Part shown: positions 24,468 to 35,643 of the stretch, piece by piece
Numbering within the stretch: position 1 is the first letter of the stretch
Layout of the letters: every line of letters begins with the position of its first letter
Assembly (NCBI GenBank): GCA_047495785.1
Contig: JBLDXI010000032.1
Location: 1,798,001-1,862,000 of the forward strand
DNA from: Lepidodermella squamata
Taxonomy: Eukaryota > Gastrotricha
Direction of reading: 5' to 3'
Length of the DNA stretch: 64,000 bases
Translations under genes and position numbers: made by a program
Notes under the pieces: generated by a model
Told to the model about the DNA's origin: nothing
What the model saw: the letters and a program-made list of their open reading frames with translations, nothing else
Databases searched by the model: none

Positions 24468-26729
24468 ATGGCGTCATTTTTGTTGTCGTCGAAGTTCTCA
24501 GCAACGGCAATCTTTTGGTTTATAGCAACGCTGAATATCAATCTGACTGCTTCATACGACACTTCAGGTGGATGTCCTTTCAATTGGTATCCAATATTAA
24601 AACACGCTTCTCTTCGTTAACTAGCTCACAACGCAACTGAATTTTCTGATCCCGAGGTATAATGCCAAGTTAACGTATTCTGTTATAGTAATTTCAATTG
24701 TTTCCCAGAAATGTTTAGCGGCAAGAGCAATGCTAGACATTTACGACCATGATTCAGACGGTTTAGTTTCGGTGGAAAATCTGACGGCCATATGCCCGAT
24801 TGTCTCGGATCAGGAACTAATCCGGGTTCTCAAGCACTACAACGACTGCAGTATTCAATTTATGAAAAATGACGATGACGATATCTACCATAAAAAGATG
24901 ACGTCCATATCGGAGCGCTATGGCTACGGAACTCTGTCAATTACCATCATTAGCATACTTCCAGTTGGCCTATTTTTCATCATTCCCAAGCCCGATCATC
25001 CAAAATACCATTACGTCATGGTTACTCTCATGTGAGTTCGGTGTGCTTTTTTTATGCAGGATTGAATATTCTACGCAGATCTTTGGCGATGTCCACTTTG
25101 GTATCTGATACCGCTCTCCATCTCATCCCGAAAGTTCGTATTTTCTTACGGATAGAAGAGTTTTTGTTAATTGGCATTTTCAGGCGTTCGATTTCAGGAA
25201 AAGTAAAACTACAACTGCCGGTGGTGTTATTGCTATAACTAATACCGTCCTCAAGGAGTTACTGCTGCTTATGCCTATTTACGTTCTTTACTTGTAAGTA
25301 TACCCTGACCACATAGCGCATTGAACCAGCCTGTAATTTAGATTTGAAATGCTTATTGGAACCCGGCAGCACATAAACAGCGGCGACTCAGACCATCATG
25401 GCAGTCATCATGGTGATGCAGGTGAGCATTCGCATGTAAAGAGCACGTCAAAGAGGCCCCGTAAAAGTCATGGTCAGCGGAAACTAAGCATGGCTTTGGC
25501 CATTAGGGATCTTCCTCTGCCGGACTTCACGGTATCATCAAATGAGCCGCTGCCTGACGCAGTAAGTCAACGCAGATTCAGTATAGCTCTTGGCCCTGGT
25601 AGTCATCTGACTAAGATGGCTCCTATCAGCACGATTTCTGTTCGTTCCATACGTTAATTCATTTTCCCAGTCACAACAATAACTTGGATCACAGGAGCTG
25701 GACGAAACAGCTGATAATGACACCAGACATAAGCCAGCAACGAACGGCACAATATCTGTGAAGCCTAATCGGGCTCTTCATGTGCGACGCGTTTCGACAT
25801 ACCTTGGAAGTAGTTTGACAAGTAAAACCAAAATGAAAAATTACACTGATGCATAAATCCCAACTTTTTGATATAAGGGTTCCGAGAATTGGCAAGGCTT
25901 TACATCGCTGGTATACATTTTCAAATTTCGCTGAAATGCGTTTGTCATGTTGAAATTTCGATAGATTGCATACCCAAGAAAGGCCTTGGCTGGGTTATCA
26001 TAATCAGTAAGTTCGACTTCATTCGATCCGCTTGTACCTAATCGTTTGGTTTTTCAGCCGATGCTACTCACAATGTAATAATTTCAATCTTTTTCCAATG
26101 TAAGACTTTTCTATTTTGATTTCAACAGCTACTAGACGGCCTCGCGATCGGTATGAAATATCGAATTTCGAATATCACTCTTGGCTATCGCATACTTTCG
26201 TTAGGTGCTGCGTTTTCAACAAGTGTTCTCAGTGGTATCTCAACTTCCCTCGCCGTAGTAAGTTGTTCAAAAAATACTCGATGTACCAAAAATTCTCTCC
26301 GATTTGATAAGGTCTTCCAGGAGGTACCTTTCGAGATCGGAGATTTCGCTGCTCTAATCAATGCAGGCGTTGCATGGCGCGGTGCAGTAACATGGCACGT
26401 ATTTCAAACAGTCATGTCATTCACTGGTCTGTACGTTGGCCTCGGAGTATCGACTGATGACTATGCTCGCCAATGGGTCTACATATTTATTGCCGGGGTT
26501 TTCCTGCACCATGCTCTTTGCGAATTCGTAAGTCGAGAAAGCCTTATTCCACATCGTTATGACTGCTCAGCCTTTTCAGATGCCTGAGTTGGTTCATATA
26601 AAGGAGAACTTCTGGACCTATTTACTGCTGGAGCATGTTGGAATCATCATTGGCTTCGCTGTCGTATTCATCATCACTATTTTCGAAGAACCTTTACATT
26701 ACTCTTTCCAAAAAGCCCAACAGGGTTAA
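24468..26729 (+). CDS. Divergent ZIP (SLC39) transporter, copy 4 of 4, altered metal site
   Basis: Fourteen exons (24468-24567, 24625-24656, 24709-25031, 25079-25133, 25184-25293, 25342-25639, 25695-25809, 25878-25910, 25965-26006, 26058-26074, 26129-26150, 26205-26257, 26312-26527, 26580-26729) give 521 residues. Exon 1 encodes a signal peptide (MASFLLSSKFSATAIFWF start). The ectodomain has an NAT glycosylation site, an EF-hand-like loop (DHDSDGLVSVEN) and CPIV in place of CPAL. The His-rich loop is strong (HHGSHHGDAGEHSH). The core keeps HNLLDGLAIGAAF but has FQEVPFEIGD, like copy 3, without the two His of the fifth-helix motif. Exons 1-2 were joined by phase and by similarity to copy 3; the rest is well supported. 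Every later intron has a counterpart in copy 3. Confidence 0.83.
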
Positions 26730-27366
26730 AATTAGAAATTATTGTTAAAATAACTCGGTTTTTTTATGAAATGAAAGCAATTTCAGCTTTATTTCCGAAT
26801 CCTTTGCAGTAACAAAAAGCGTCAGCATGCCTTATCGCGAGAAACAGAACAATTTTACACACTTGATACTCCGGAAGACACCGCGTGTTTACAAAAGCGT
26901 AGGAAGCAGTTACTTTATTTCACGATCCGGTCATGTTCGCACATTTTACACGTCGTTATCGTGTTTGCATAGCCAGTAGCTACTGAGTATTAAGTCAGTC
27001 AGATGATAGACTCCGCCTCCTCCTAGGGACTATTCCACGGCGTAGTTATTATACGTCAGAAAGCGAAAGCAGTTTAAACAAGACCGAATTGAGAAAACAC
27101 TTGATAGCCTTATACTTATTCCTTTAGAGAGCAGTAATTGAGCTAAGAAAATTATTGGGCAACAAAGCGGCAGCGACCGTCAAAATATTGTTGACTTCAT
27201 GAGATAAATGTGCAAAAATCAACAGCAAAAAAAACATATTTTGCTCTTGAAAAATCCAGCTTAATTTTTACAAAAGCAAAATATTTCGTTTTTTTGCGCT
27301 CGTCGTGTGGCGATAATTATTAAACAAATGCGATGAAAAAACTCAAACAAAACGAATCAAAGAGAA
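26730..27366. other. intergenic, convergent between ZIP copy 4 and frizzled
   Basis: 637 bp of AT-rich sequence between convergent genes; 3' UTRs expected, nothing else recognisable. Confidence 0.45.
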
Positions 27367-30201
27367 TCAAGAGGAAAGATACGGGTGTGTCTGGGCCATA
27401 TTTCCCAGAAGGGGTTGTTGATGCGGGTTGTACATGCCCATATTGCCCATGTTACCCATTCCGGGCATGGGTGGCATTCCGCCACCACCGCCAGAGAATC
27501 GCCCGTGGGGCGCGAGAAGCGGCGCTCCGGCTGTGGAAGACGATCCGGCGAATCCGCCCGGCATTCCACCGGGCATGCCGATATTCGATGGTGACATAGG
27601 GCCGTTCTGAACGCCTGAGTTTTCGTTTGACGAGCAGCAGGCGCAACACAGGCAGCGGCCCCAGGCGTTGAGCGTTTTACGAGACCAGACCCAAAATGCA
27701 GTTGAAAGACCGACGCCGACCGAGCACAGGTTTTCGAGCAGGAGAACTGTGAAATCCGGGCGCATAACTCCGGCGGTCGCAGGGGTTGGGCAAACTTCTT
27801 CACCGCTCGGAGGCATATAACACCTGCAGAATAATATAATAACAGCGTGAATACAACAGATTCTGGTAAAAAACATTCACATATTTCGGACATAAATTAT
27901 GGAAATCCAACAACATTAAGCGTTCGGATTTACAGCGTGTCCCAAAAGTAGTGCAACTATTTTTTAATTTTTCAATTAAATTAACCCTACCGAGAGAAAA
28001 GTCCGACTTTTATCTGCGATTGAACCGAAGAAATGAAAAAATTTATGAAAAATCCCGATGGTAACTGGTACGGTAATTTTCGGTATTTTACCCGTTGAAC
28101 AAAATTTCTCCGGACTTTTTTTAATCCTTTTAACAACTGGCATACTTGATTACCATTGTTTTAATTTTTTGAATTTTTTTAAATATTTTCTGGCCATTAG
28201 ATGTGAATTGGTCTCTCATTTTAGAGTTTCTGAACCCTTTTCTGTGTAATTTCTTTGCTTGCGTTACTTATGGGACACGCTGTAAGCATATTGATATAAA
28301 AGGAATTAAGTCCTAATTTATCAAACACAATTTGCCTGCTTTCAAAATGACCAAAATGAATATAACGTCCTCCCAGGATAACGTGTTTGCCGAGGAGCCA
28401 AATTTTGAATAATTATCTCACCCAAAAATGAATTTTCCTAATTTTCGGGATTCCCTGAATATTATCGAAAATCCAAATAAACCCAGCAAATTCTGTGCGG
28501 TTTTCTGTATTAAGGTCCTTAGATTATGGACCATCCAAACTTCGCATATTGGAAAATTCAGTAATCGAATCCAAAATTCACGTGATCCAATAATCAGATT
28601 AATGGCTTACTTTTGGTCGAAAAAGATCCGCATATAGGCATCCTTGTTGGCGAGTTGAAAGAGTGAAGCAGCGGCTGTAACTGCCGACGGAATAGTGAAG
28701 AGAAGGCCCAGGACCCCGATCCGAGCCATCAACCGCTCAAGGCGATCCGTCCTCGCTCCGTCCGCCTTCATCACCGTCCTGATGCGGAAAAGCGAGGCGA
28801 AGCCGGCGAGTAGCAGAAAACCACCTAGGCAGAGGCAAACCAGCTGCGGGGTGATGTAAAGAGCCCGGGCTAGGGTAGGCGCGAAAGGTGATGAGAAAAC
28901 CGCGACTCGGCACAGACCGGAAACCGGGTCGCCTTCAACTAGTCCAAGGGCGAGAATGACGATCGTAGCAATAACCGGTAAAGCCCAGGCGACAACGTGG
29001 AAAAAATGAGCGACACCCTCAATCGCCTCGTGGCCCCATTTCATACCAGCGGCGAGAAACCACGCCAGGGCCAAAATAACCCACCAAATCGACGCGGCCA
29101 TTGTGAAGAAGTACAAAAAGATGAAAACGACCGTGCAACCTTCATTCCTCGTACCCTGCGTGATCAAGATGTTTCTAACCGGATTAGCTGAGCTAGTAGC
29201 AGAATCGACAAAATCGAACTCGGTGCAAGCGACTGAATTTTCGCCGAGAGAAAATGCGACAATGTGAACGATGGAGATGGCTAGGTAGCAGACAGACATG
29301 TAAATTATGGGCCGTTCCGGGTAACGGAAGCGCCGAATGTCCATGAAAAAGGTCAGCAGGGTGAAGAGGGTCGAGGCGCAGGTGATCAGGGCGATTCCCA
29401 GCATACTCAACCGAAGGGTGCTCTTTTGATCAGGCGTCGTGTATAACCTTTCAACTGACCTAATTTAAACAAAATTGACCAATTTTAATAAATTAAATTT
29501 TTCCATTTTTACCTGCAAGATAATCCGCAATCTGTGACTGGATGTTGCTCGCGGCCATTCAGTGGCATGATTAAGCTGTAATCCATACCAGGTTTCGCTT
29601 TCATGGATGTATGCGGGCAGTTGTCTCCGGTGCCGTGCTCACCTGAAGTGCCATTGATGTTATCGAAACCACTTTCGCCGTCCGCATTCGGAATTTCGAT
29701 CGGCGGAATACAGAGGGTGACAACGTCGGAAGAGCTAACACCGTCGCCGGTCGCCGCCAGCAGACTTCCCGGCATTTGACGGGGCAAATCGTGGCATTCC
29801 AGTGGCTTCGGCCACGGCACACCGAAACTGACGAGTAACTGCTCACAATTTCGTCTAGCGAGTTGGCATAGCTCGAAACAAGGCTGCATTAAGGTGGTTC
29901 CGCCGCTTTTCGACGGATCAGTAACGCAAGGTGGCAGATACAGCGTGCAAATGAATTGCTGAAAATAAGGACTGCAATTCACGTTGAAAAGCGGTTTGTA
30001 CTGAAGCAGTTCCTGGTAACTTTCAGCCTGTAATTGGTGGCCAAATCGATTTGGCCGAACTGTCATGTTATACACGGTGTTTGTGCAAATTCCGGGTTGT
30101 AGATGAAGTAGCTGCTCGCAGCGAGATGACTCCTCGCCATAACTGACTGATCGAACAATTTCAGGCAGAAAAACAGCAACAACAAGATAAACAGTCAACA
30201 T
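27367..30201 (-). CDS. Frizzled-family Wnt receptor
   Basis: Three exons (29513-30201, 28611-29459, 27367-27823) give 664 residues. Exon 1 encodes a signal peptide (MLTVYLVVAVFLPEIVRSVS) and the Cys-rich Wnt-binding domain with YNMTVRPNRFGHQLQAES, NCSPYFQQFICTLYLPPC and FGVPWPKPLEC. Exon 2 encodes helices 1-6 with DIRRFRYPERPIIYMSVCY, WWVILALAWFLAAGMKWGHE and SLFRIRTVMK. Exon 3 encodes helix 7 (VLLLENLCSVGVGLSTAFW) and the cytoplasmic KTLNAW, i.e. the KTxxxW motif that binds Dishevelled. The tail is Gly/Met/Pro-rich and ends in YLSS, so it lacks the ETxV PDZ ligand of some frizzleds. It acts in Wnt/beta-catenin or planar polarity signalling. I cannot assign the subfamily. Intron 2 carries a MITE. 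Confidence 0.95.
27933..28282. mobile_element. Mariner-like MITE in the last frizzled intron
   Basis: A 350-bp segment has inverted ends: CAGCGTGTCCCA at the left and its exact reverse complement at the right, with further imperfect match for about 25 bp in total. Both ends are flanked by TA, as expected for a target-site duplication of Tc1/mariner transposases. It has no transposase ORF, so it is non-autonomous. Confidence 0.82.
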
Positions 30202-32795
30202 TTAGACCAGTCAACAAAAAATCTATAGGTAAAAATGCAACAAAATAGGTGATTTTCAACGATGAGAGGCGATACTGCGAATAACAACATCAATACGATG
30301 AAAAATGAAAGCCTGTGGTGAGGCGCCTTGGTAGAATGCAATGATGGTGATTAGAATCACTGCGCGTTTCGAATCTGCTACTACTATCATCATTCCAGCA
30401 GACTTCTCGCCATATTAGGGGCCGAGCGCCGCCGCACTAATAATGTGTTACCACCAGCGCTGGCAAAAAGGCGGCCGTGAGGCGAACGAGTTAATCCGGA
30501 GCGTTCATGGCGCAATCAAATACATATAAATAAGTTCAGATATAAATTGCATTAATAATATTATAGCGTTATTGTTCGAGCGGTAATGATATTACACAAC
30601 GCAGTAAACGCTCGCAACACACTACCAGCTCTCGTTGAGTACACATGCGCGCGCGCTCGCAATAATTGCTAAACGACGCATCGGCGCGCGCACAACAACG
30701 CCAGTCTGACTGATAACGACAATTTTACACTAAATAGGAAGTTGGTTTTTAAGCGTGCCATTTCCCACGCTGGTGCGCGATTTGAATACATTTGAAATTA
30801 AAGCCCATCAGAATCAGACGAAAACAAAAACATGGCCTTTGTCACGAATACAAAATGGTAATTGAAGACATGGGGGAAATCCCACATTAATAACAAAAAA
30901 TCCGAAAACAGCCTACATTCATAAGACTATCCTACTGTCCACCAAGCTATTATAATGTTTTACACTCATTAGAAGTCAGATCATGTCGGTCCTTGATTAT
31001 CTTATTAGAGTGAGTCCAGAAATAAATTCTGCCTAGGCCGAATTAGTATATGAGCTTGCGAATTCTCGCAATTATTCGCCCATAGAACAAAGCAATGTAA
31101 AAAAGGGCGTTATTATCATCAAACCTCTTGGTCAGATATTCGTCGAATTTACAGGGGCTTTACACTGTTTACGTCGTCGATATCGACCAACAGCTCAATT
31201 CGGCGACATCGACCGAAAAAGATATTTAATTATACGAAATTAGCATGTACCAAAACGTAAGTAATCCATGTCTTGAAATACAAATGCCGAACAAGTGCAA
31301 TTTTGAATTAAAATGTAACAATATTCTATGACAAATCTTAACAAGACGAATAGAAAAGCGATCAATCAAATACCGAATGATTTTGTAAATCGAAAATTGA
31401 AGACAAAACATGGTGGGACTGATAATTGGACCAAAGTGCTTCGGCATGAAAAGCCATTGCCTCGCGCAAATGGGTTGGAACTCAACTGAACTAGTCGATA
31501 GAGGATCGAGAATCGAAATCTTAATTAGGTCGTTGATTGTCGATTATTGCCAAAATTCTATGTATTAGAGCGGCAATTTGCAATATAATTATTATGAAAA
31601 ACACTATAGGACTATTGTCAACATCGATAAAGTCCTTTCAATGCGAAATGAATAATGAATAAGAGTAGAAGATAGATGTGTTTCTTGAGATGATGACGCT
31701 TATCATAAGAAATTTAAGGTAATTTCATGGATTTTTTATTAACGTTATATCAAGGGTATTATTTGATTTAGCGTTGTATAGCGGATCGGTAATCGGTAGT
31801 AAAATTAGAAAACGTTTTCGCTTCAGAATGGCTTCAGAAACCGATAGTACCACTGCCGTCTGTGATTAGCCAAATAGGCGATTGGCGAGGTTAAAACCCG
31901 ATACATGTGTTCCCATATAAAACTGAAAATGAAGAAAACCCGAAGAGCACCGAAATCTCGCAAGGCGAACGTGGATTGTGTCTGATTTGGAGTCTAACCA
32001 GCGATAAGATCTTCGCAACTACCCGTCCATTTCCGCAGCGCACTCACGAAGATTCAATTGAGAAAAGCACAAAGCTCAAAAGCTAGCATCTACGACAGTT
32101 AGAGACCTCAACGACAGCAAGATATATGCGTGTTCACTGTTCACTGATTCCCAACAGCTGGCAGAAAACAGCTAAACCCACAGAAATCGAGCAGCGGCCA
32201 GAGGCCGGGCGAACAAATTCCGCGCGAAAATTTTTCGAAAATTTTACATTACGCATTTTCGGAACATATCATGCTTGAATCAACAGTATATTTAGCACTT
32301 GGAAGAAAAAATTGTTTCACGATAATATGACCATGACGTCACTAAAGACATCACCTGAGATGCGGGCAGAAATGTTTTTGGGGGAGCTGGGGGATGATGA
32401 GCCGGCTTAGCCAGGATGAGCCAGCCTGCCAGCGTCAGCGTCAAGATTCGGCATTCAGTGGCTTGATCGAATGTTTTCTGCTTCTTTGTTCTCTAACTGT
32501 CCATTGTCCATTGTTTTCATTAAATCCAATGTAGCTTTTTCTCCTCAACTTTTTAACCTACGCTGAATGGTGCGTTGAACGGTCGAAAATCCGCAGCCTC
32601 TACGCTACTGCACACTTATTACTTTTACTGGTGAGTAATCCCCTTCTCTTACTTCTGAGCACCTCTCTTTGGTGGATGTTTGATGAATTTCCTGAAAGCT
32701 GCGATTTCACTGCAAATAGGAGAGACCGCTTGCTTGTGTGGAAAGTTTGGAAAATCAAACTTTGATGTACATTTGCTCTAGGTTTTGTTTACGGA
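30202..32795. other. intergenic, divergent between frizzled and mL53
   Basis: About 2.6 kb. A CpG-rich alternating purine-pyrimidine stretch lies near 30644-30700, which could be part of the frizzled promoter. At the right end a donor-like site at 32631 and an acceptor at 32780-32781 suggest a 151-bp intron in the 5' UTR of mL53. No other gene is supported. Confidence 0.45.
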
Positions 32796-33134
32796 ATGAA
32801 TAGGTTTGCTCAAATCGCCTTTTACGGGGCATTAGCCAAAGTCAATCTAACACCAGTCAAGTCAATGAAGGTCACTTTTGATCCGTTTCACCCCGGGTCA
32901 CAATCGGCTCGAGAGTTCCTCTTTCACATGAATTCCAAAAGGCGCTTTCGGACTAACCCGCGATTGATTTTCAAAGCTGCAGTTGTTAACGATCGATCGG
33001 CCCCTATTGTTGACGTTACTTTCAACGATGGACAACAGCTGTTGTTGAAGACAGAACATCTCTCACCCGCTGAATGCGTCGAAAGTCTAAATTTGATTTG
33101 CCTGCAAAAGATCGAAGCAGAGTCTAAGAAATAG
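32796..33134 (+). CDS. MRPL53: Mitochondrial large-subunit ribosomal protein mL53
   Basis: Single coding exon of 112 residues, the same length as the human protein. The sequence has the order of family blocks VKSMKVTFDPF, a middle segment with FLFHMNSKRRF, and PIVDVTFNDGQQLLLKTEHLS, which match the thioredoxin-like fold of mL53 in the mitochondrial ribosome. The basic C-terminal tail ends ESKK. DLST begins only 59 bp after its stop on the same strand, and no AATAAA lies between them, so the two may share a transcript. A probable 5' UTR intron precedes the ATG. Confidence 0.86.
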   Translation: MNRFAQIAFYGALAKVNLTPVKSMKVTFDPFHPGSQSAREFLFHMNSKRRFRTNPRLIFKAAVVNDRSAPIVDVTFNDGQQLLLKTEHLSPAECVESLNLICLQKIEAESKK

Positions 33135-33193
33135 TGAAAATTTTGCATTCATTACTATCATAATTTGTTGCAATATAGGTATTTTAACTTGAA

Positions 33194-35017
33194 ATGTTTC
33201 GATCAGTGTCAGTCCATATGCGGAGGCATCTCCGTAACGTCGCTAAACCCAGTGTTAATGCTCGCTGTATTTCATCAGTGGTTTCCAAACGCAATCTCGA
33301 AATTGAGGCTGTGCCAAAAGATAGCGCTCTGACCAAATTTTCCATCCAGAGTCCTAGTCGGACGTTCTTTACCACTGCGAGAATTTGTGGTATGTTAACA
33401 GATGCAAATTTTGCTCAATTCTATGTATAACTTTGAACAGCTGATCTCAAGAAATTCGCCTGCCCTGGTCTACCTGAATCCATCTCAGATGGAGGCATGA
33501 AGTATTTGAAAAAGCTTGGCGATCCCGTAGCTGTTGATGACACTGTATGTGAAATCGAGACACAGAAAACTGCTCTTCCTGTTCGTTCCGACGTCGCTGG
33601 CGTTCTAACAGAGTGGCTTGTAGAAGACGGCGCGACTGTCGTCCCGGGTCAGGAACTCTTTACTGTCGCTGTTGGCGCAGCCGCTGGTTCTGCTCCTGTT
33701 AAAGCAGCCCCCGCTCCCGCAGCCGCGGCTGCTCCTCCAACCCCCGCGCCCGCGCCAGCCCAGGCGGCCAAGCCAGCTGCACCTCAGCCTCAGGCACCTG
33801 TTTCGACCGAGTTTCCGCCGTCTAAGCCTTTGGCCAGCGTTGCTGCGCCCAAAGCTGCCCCCGCGTCTCTACCGACTCCCGCCGGAGTGCCAGATGGCAA
33901 GCCGGAAGGCGGCCGAACTGAAAACCGTGTTCGCATGACTCGTATGCGCCAGACCATCGCTTCGCGGCTTAAAGATGCCCAAAATACAGTGAGTTTATGA
34001 CATAACTAATCAATTATACCATTGATTATCTGTGTTTAGTACGCTATGTTGACGACATTTAACGAAGTCGACATGACAGCTGTTTTCGAAATGCGAAAGC
34101 GCTATGCTGACGCGTTTCTGAAGAAACACGGCATCAAACTCGGCTTTATGTCGCCGTTCATCGTTGGCGCTGCTGCTGCGCTGCGTGAAATGCCAATCAT
34201 CAACGCCGTCATCGATGGCAATGAAATCGTGTATCGTGATTACGTTGACGTCGGCGTCGCCGTCGCCACCCCGCGCGGCCTCGTTGTGCCTGTCCTGCGC
34301 AACGCTGACAAATTTTCGCTGGCAGATGCTGAGCATGCGCTCTTTGCAATGGGCGAAAAGGCGCGTAAAGATGCTATCACATTGGAAGACATGGACGGCG
34401 GGTAAGCTAGCAATTACTTAATTGACGTGTGCGCTTTGTTAAACATTGGATAAATATTTCTAAGCACAAGTGAGATTCAGATTGGCTTAGTTCCTCAGTT
34501 GCTGGCATCTCTTGCCTAGTTGTATAACAATCAAATATCAGCAGTATTTGGGGGTAAAAAAATCACAAAACAAAATTTTATTTTGAGCAACTATGATCCA
34601 CCTCAACTTTTCCATCGGAATAATTTGAAATCGCGTGTAAATTAAGAAATTCTATCGATTTCCTATTTTTCCGGATCTGCGTTTTCTCATACTTGAATAT
34701 AATTTTGTATGATTTTTTTCCATTGAAGCACATTCACCATCAGCAACGGCGGTGTTTTCGGATCAATGTTTGGCACTCCGATCATCAATCCACCTCAATC
34801 AGCCATTCTAGGCATGCATAACATCGTCGAGCGCGCCGTCGTTGTTCGCGATCCTGGCGCCCCCGCTTCCGCCGCCCCGAGGATAGAGGCCCGGCCAGTC
34901 ATGTACCTTGCTTTAACCTATGACCACAGGCTGATCGACGGTCGTGAAGCAGTTACCTTCCTGCGCAAAATCAAGGCAGCCGTCGAAGACCCGCGACTCC
35001 TCTTGTTGGGATTATAG
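33194..35017 (+). CDS. DLST: Dihydrolipoamide succinyltransferase, E2 of 2-oxoglutarate dehydrogenase
   Basis: Four exons (33194-33389, 33441-33988, 34040-34401, 34729-35017) give 464 residues. An Arg-rich mitochondrial presequence comes first. The lipoyl domain follows ([11 protein letters not shown]) with the lipoylation Lys in EIETQKTA; most relatives have Asp before that Lys. A long Ala/Pro linker then leads to the catalytic domain ([48 protein letters not shown]). The active-site motif [11 protein letters not shown] is intact. There is no clear E3-binding domain in the linker, as is usual for DLST. The enzyme transfers succinyl groups to CoA in the TCA cycle. The last intron (34402-34728) is longer than its neighbours. 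Confidence 0.95.
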
Positions 35018-35643
35018 ACTCATAAATGAGAAAACAATCGAAATAAAAGCAGATTATAAAATTCTAATATTATTGCACTATATACGACCCGTGTTCGGCT
35101 TCTCTCCTCGACACCGAAGGCTAATGAAGGCTTTGTTGCGTTGCTGCTTTACTTCGAGCACTCTAATTTCGTCCATTATTGAAACAAAATGTAAATCACT
35201 TGACACGTGTTGATCTTTTGCCTAATATATAGTTGTTCTTTCAACCGGTTTCTTGCAAAACGGCATTCAATAAGGTCAAACGTGGGTGATGTCTTACGCT
35301 GCCTTACTCGTCGTCTCGTTTTGTTTGACTGTCATCAGTCCTGGATTTATTGTGAACATATTTTGTTCGGGCTGATGATAAAAAACTCGCGAATAACCCA
35401 TCTAGCCATTATTGCTGTGTGCCCTCGTTTGCAATTTTCTCCACTTAGCGTCTTGAACCCAGTTTAACTGAGCAAAGCTGATTTATGTCGTATTATACCG
35501 TGGGATGAAAGAATGATGTAAATCTGGTAAAATGAGCTGTATAACTTTGTTCGGGCAATAGATCCCTAACGTTTTTCAATTAAAAGAGAAATAACATCAA
35601 CATTGAAATATTGACTTTTTATTTCAAATTGCCACTGGACTTG
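35018..35643. other. intergenic, convergent between DLST and nicolin
   Basis: 626 bp with the DLST poly(A) signal; otherwise no supported feature. Confidence 0.45.
35042..35047 (+). promoter_or_regulatory. poly(A) signal AATAAA of DLST
   Basis: Canonical hexamer 25 bp after the DLST stop codon. Confidence 0.5.
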
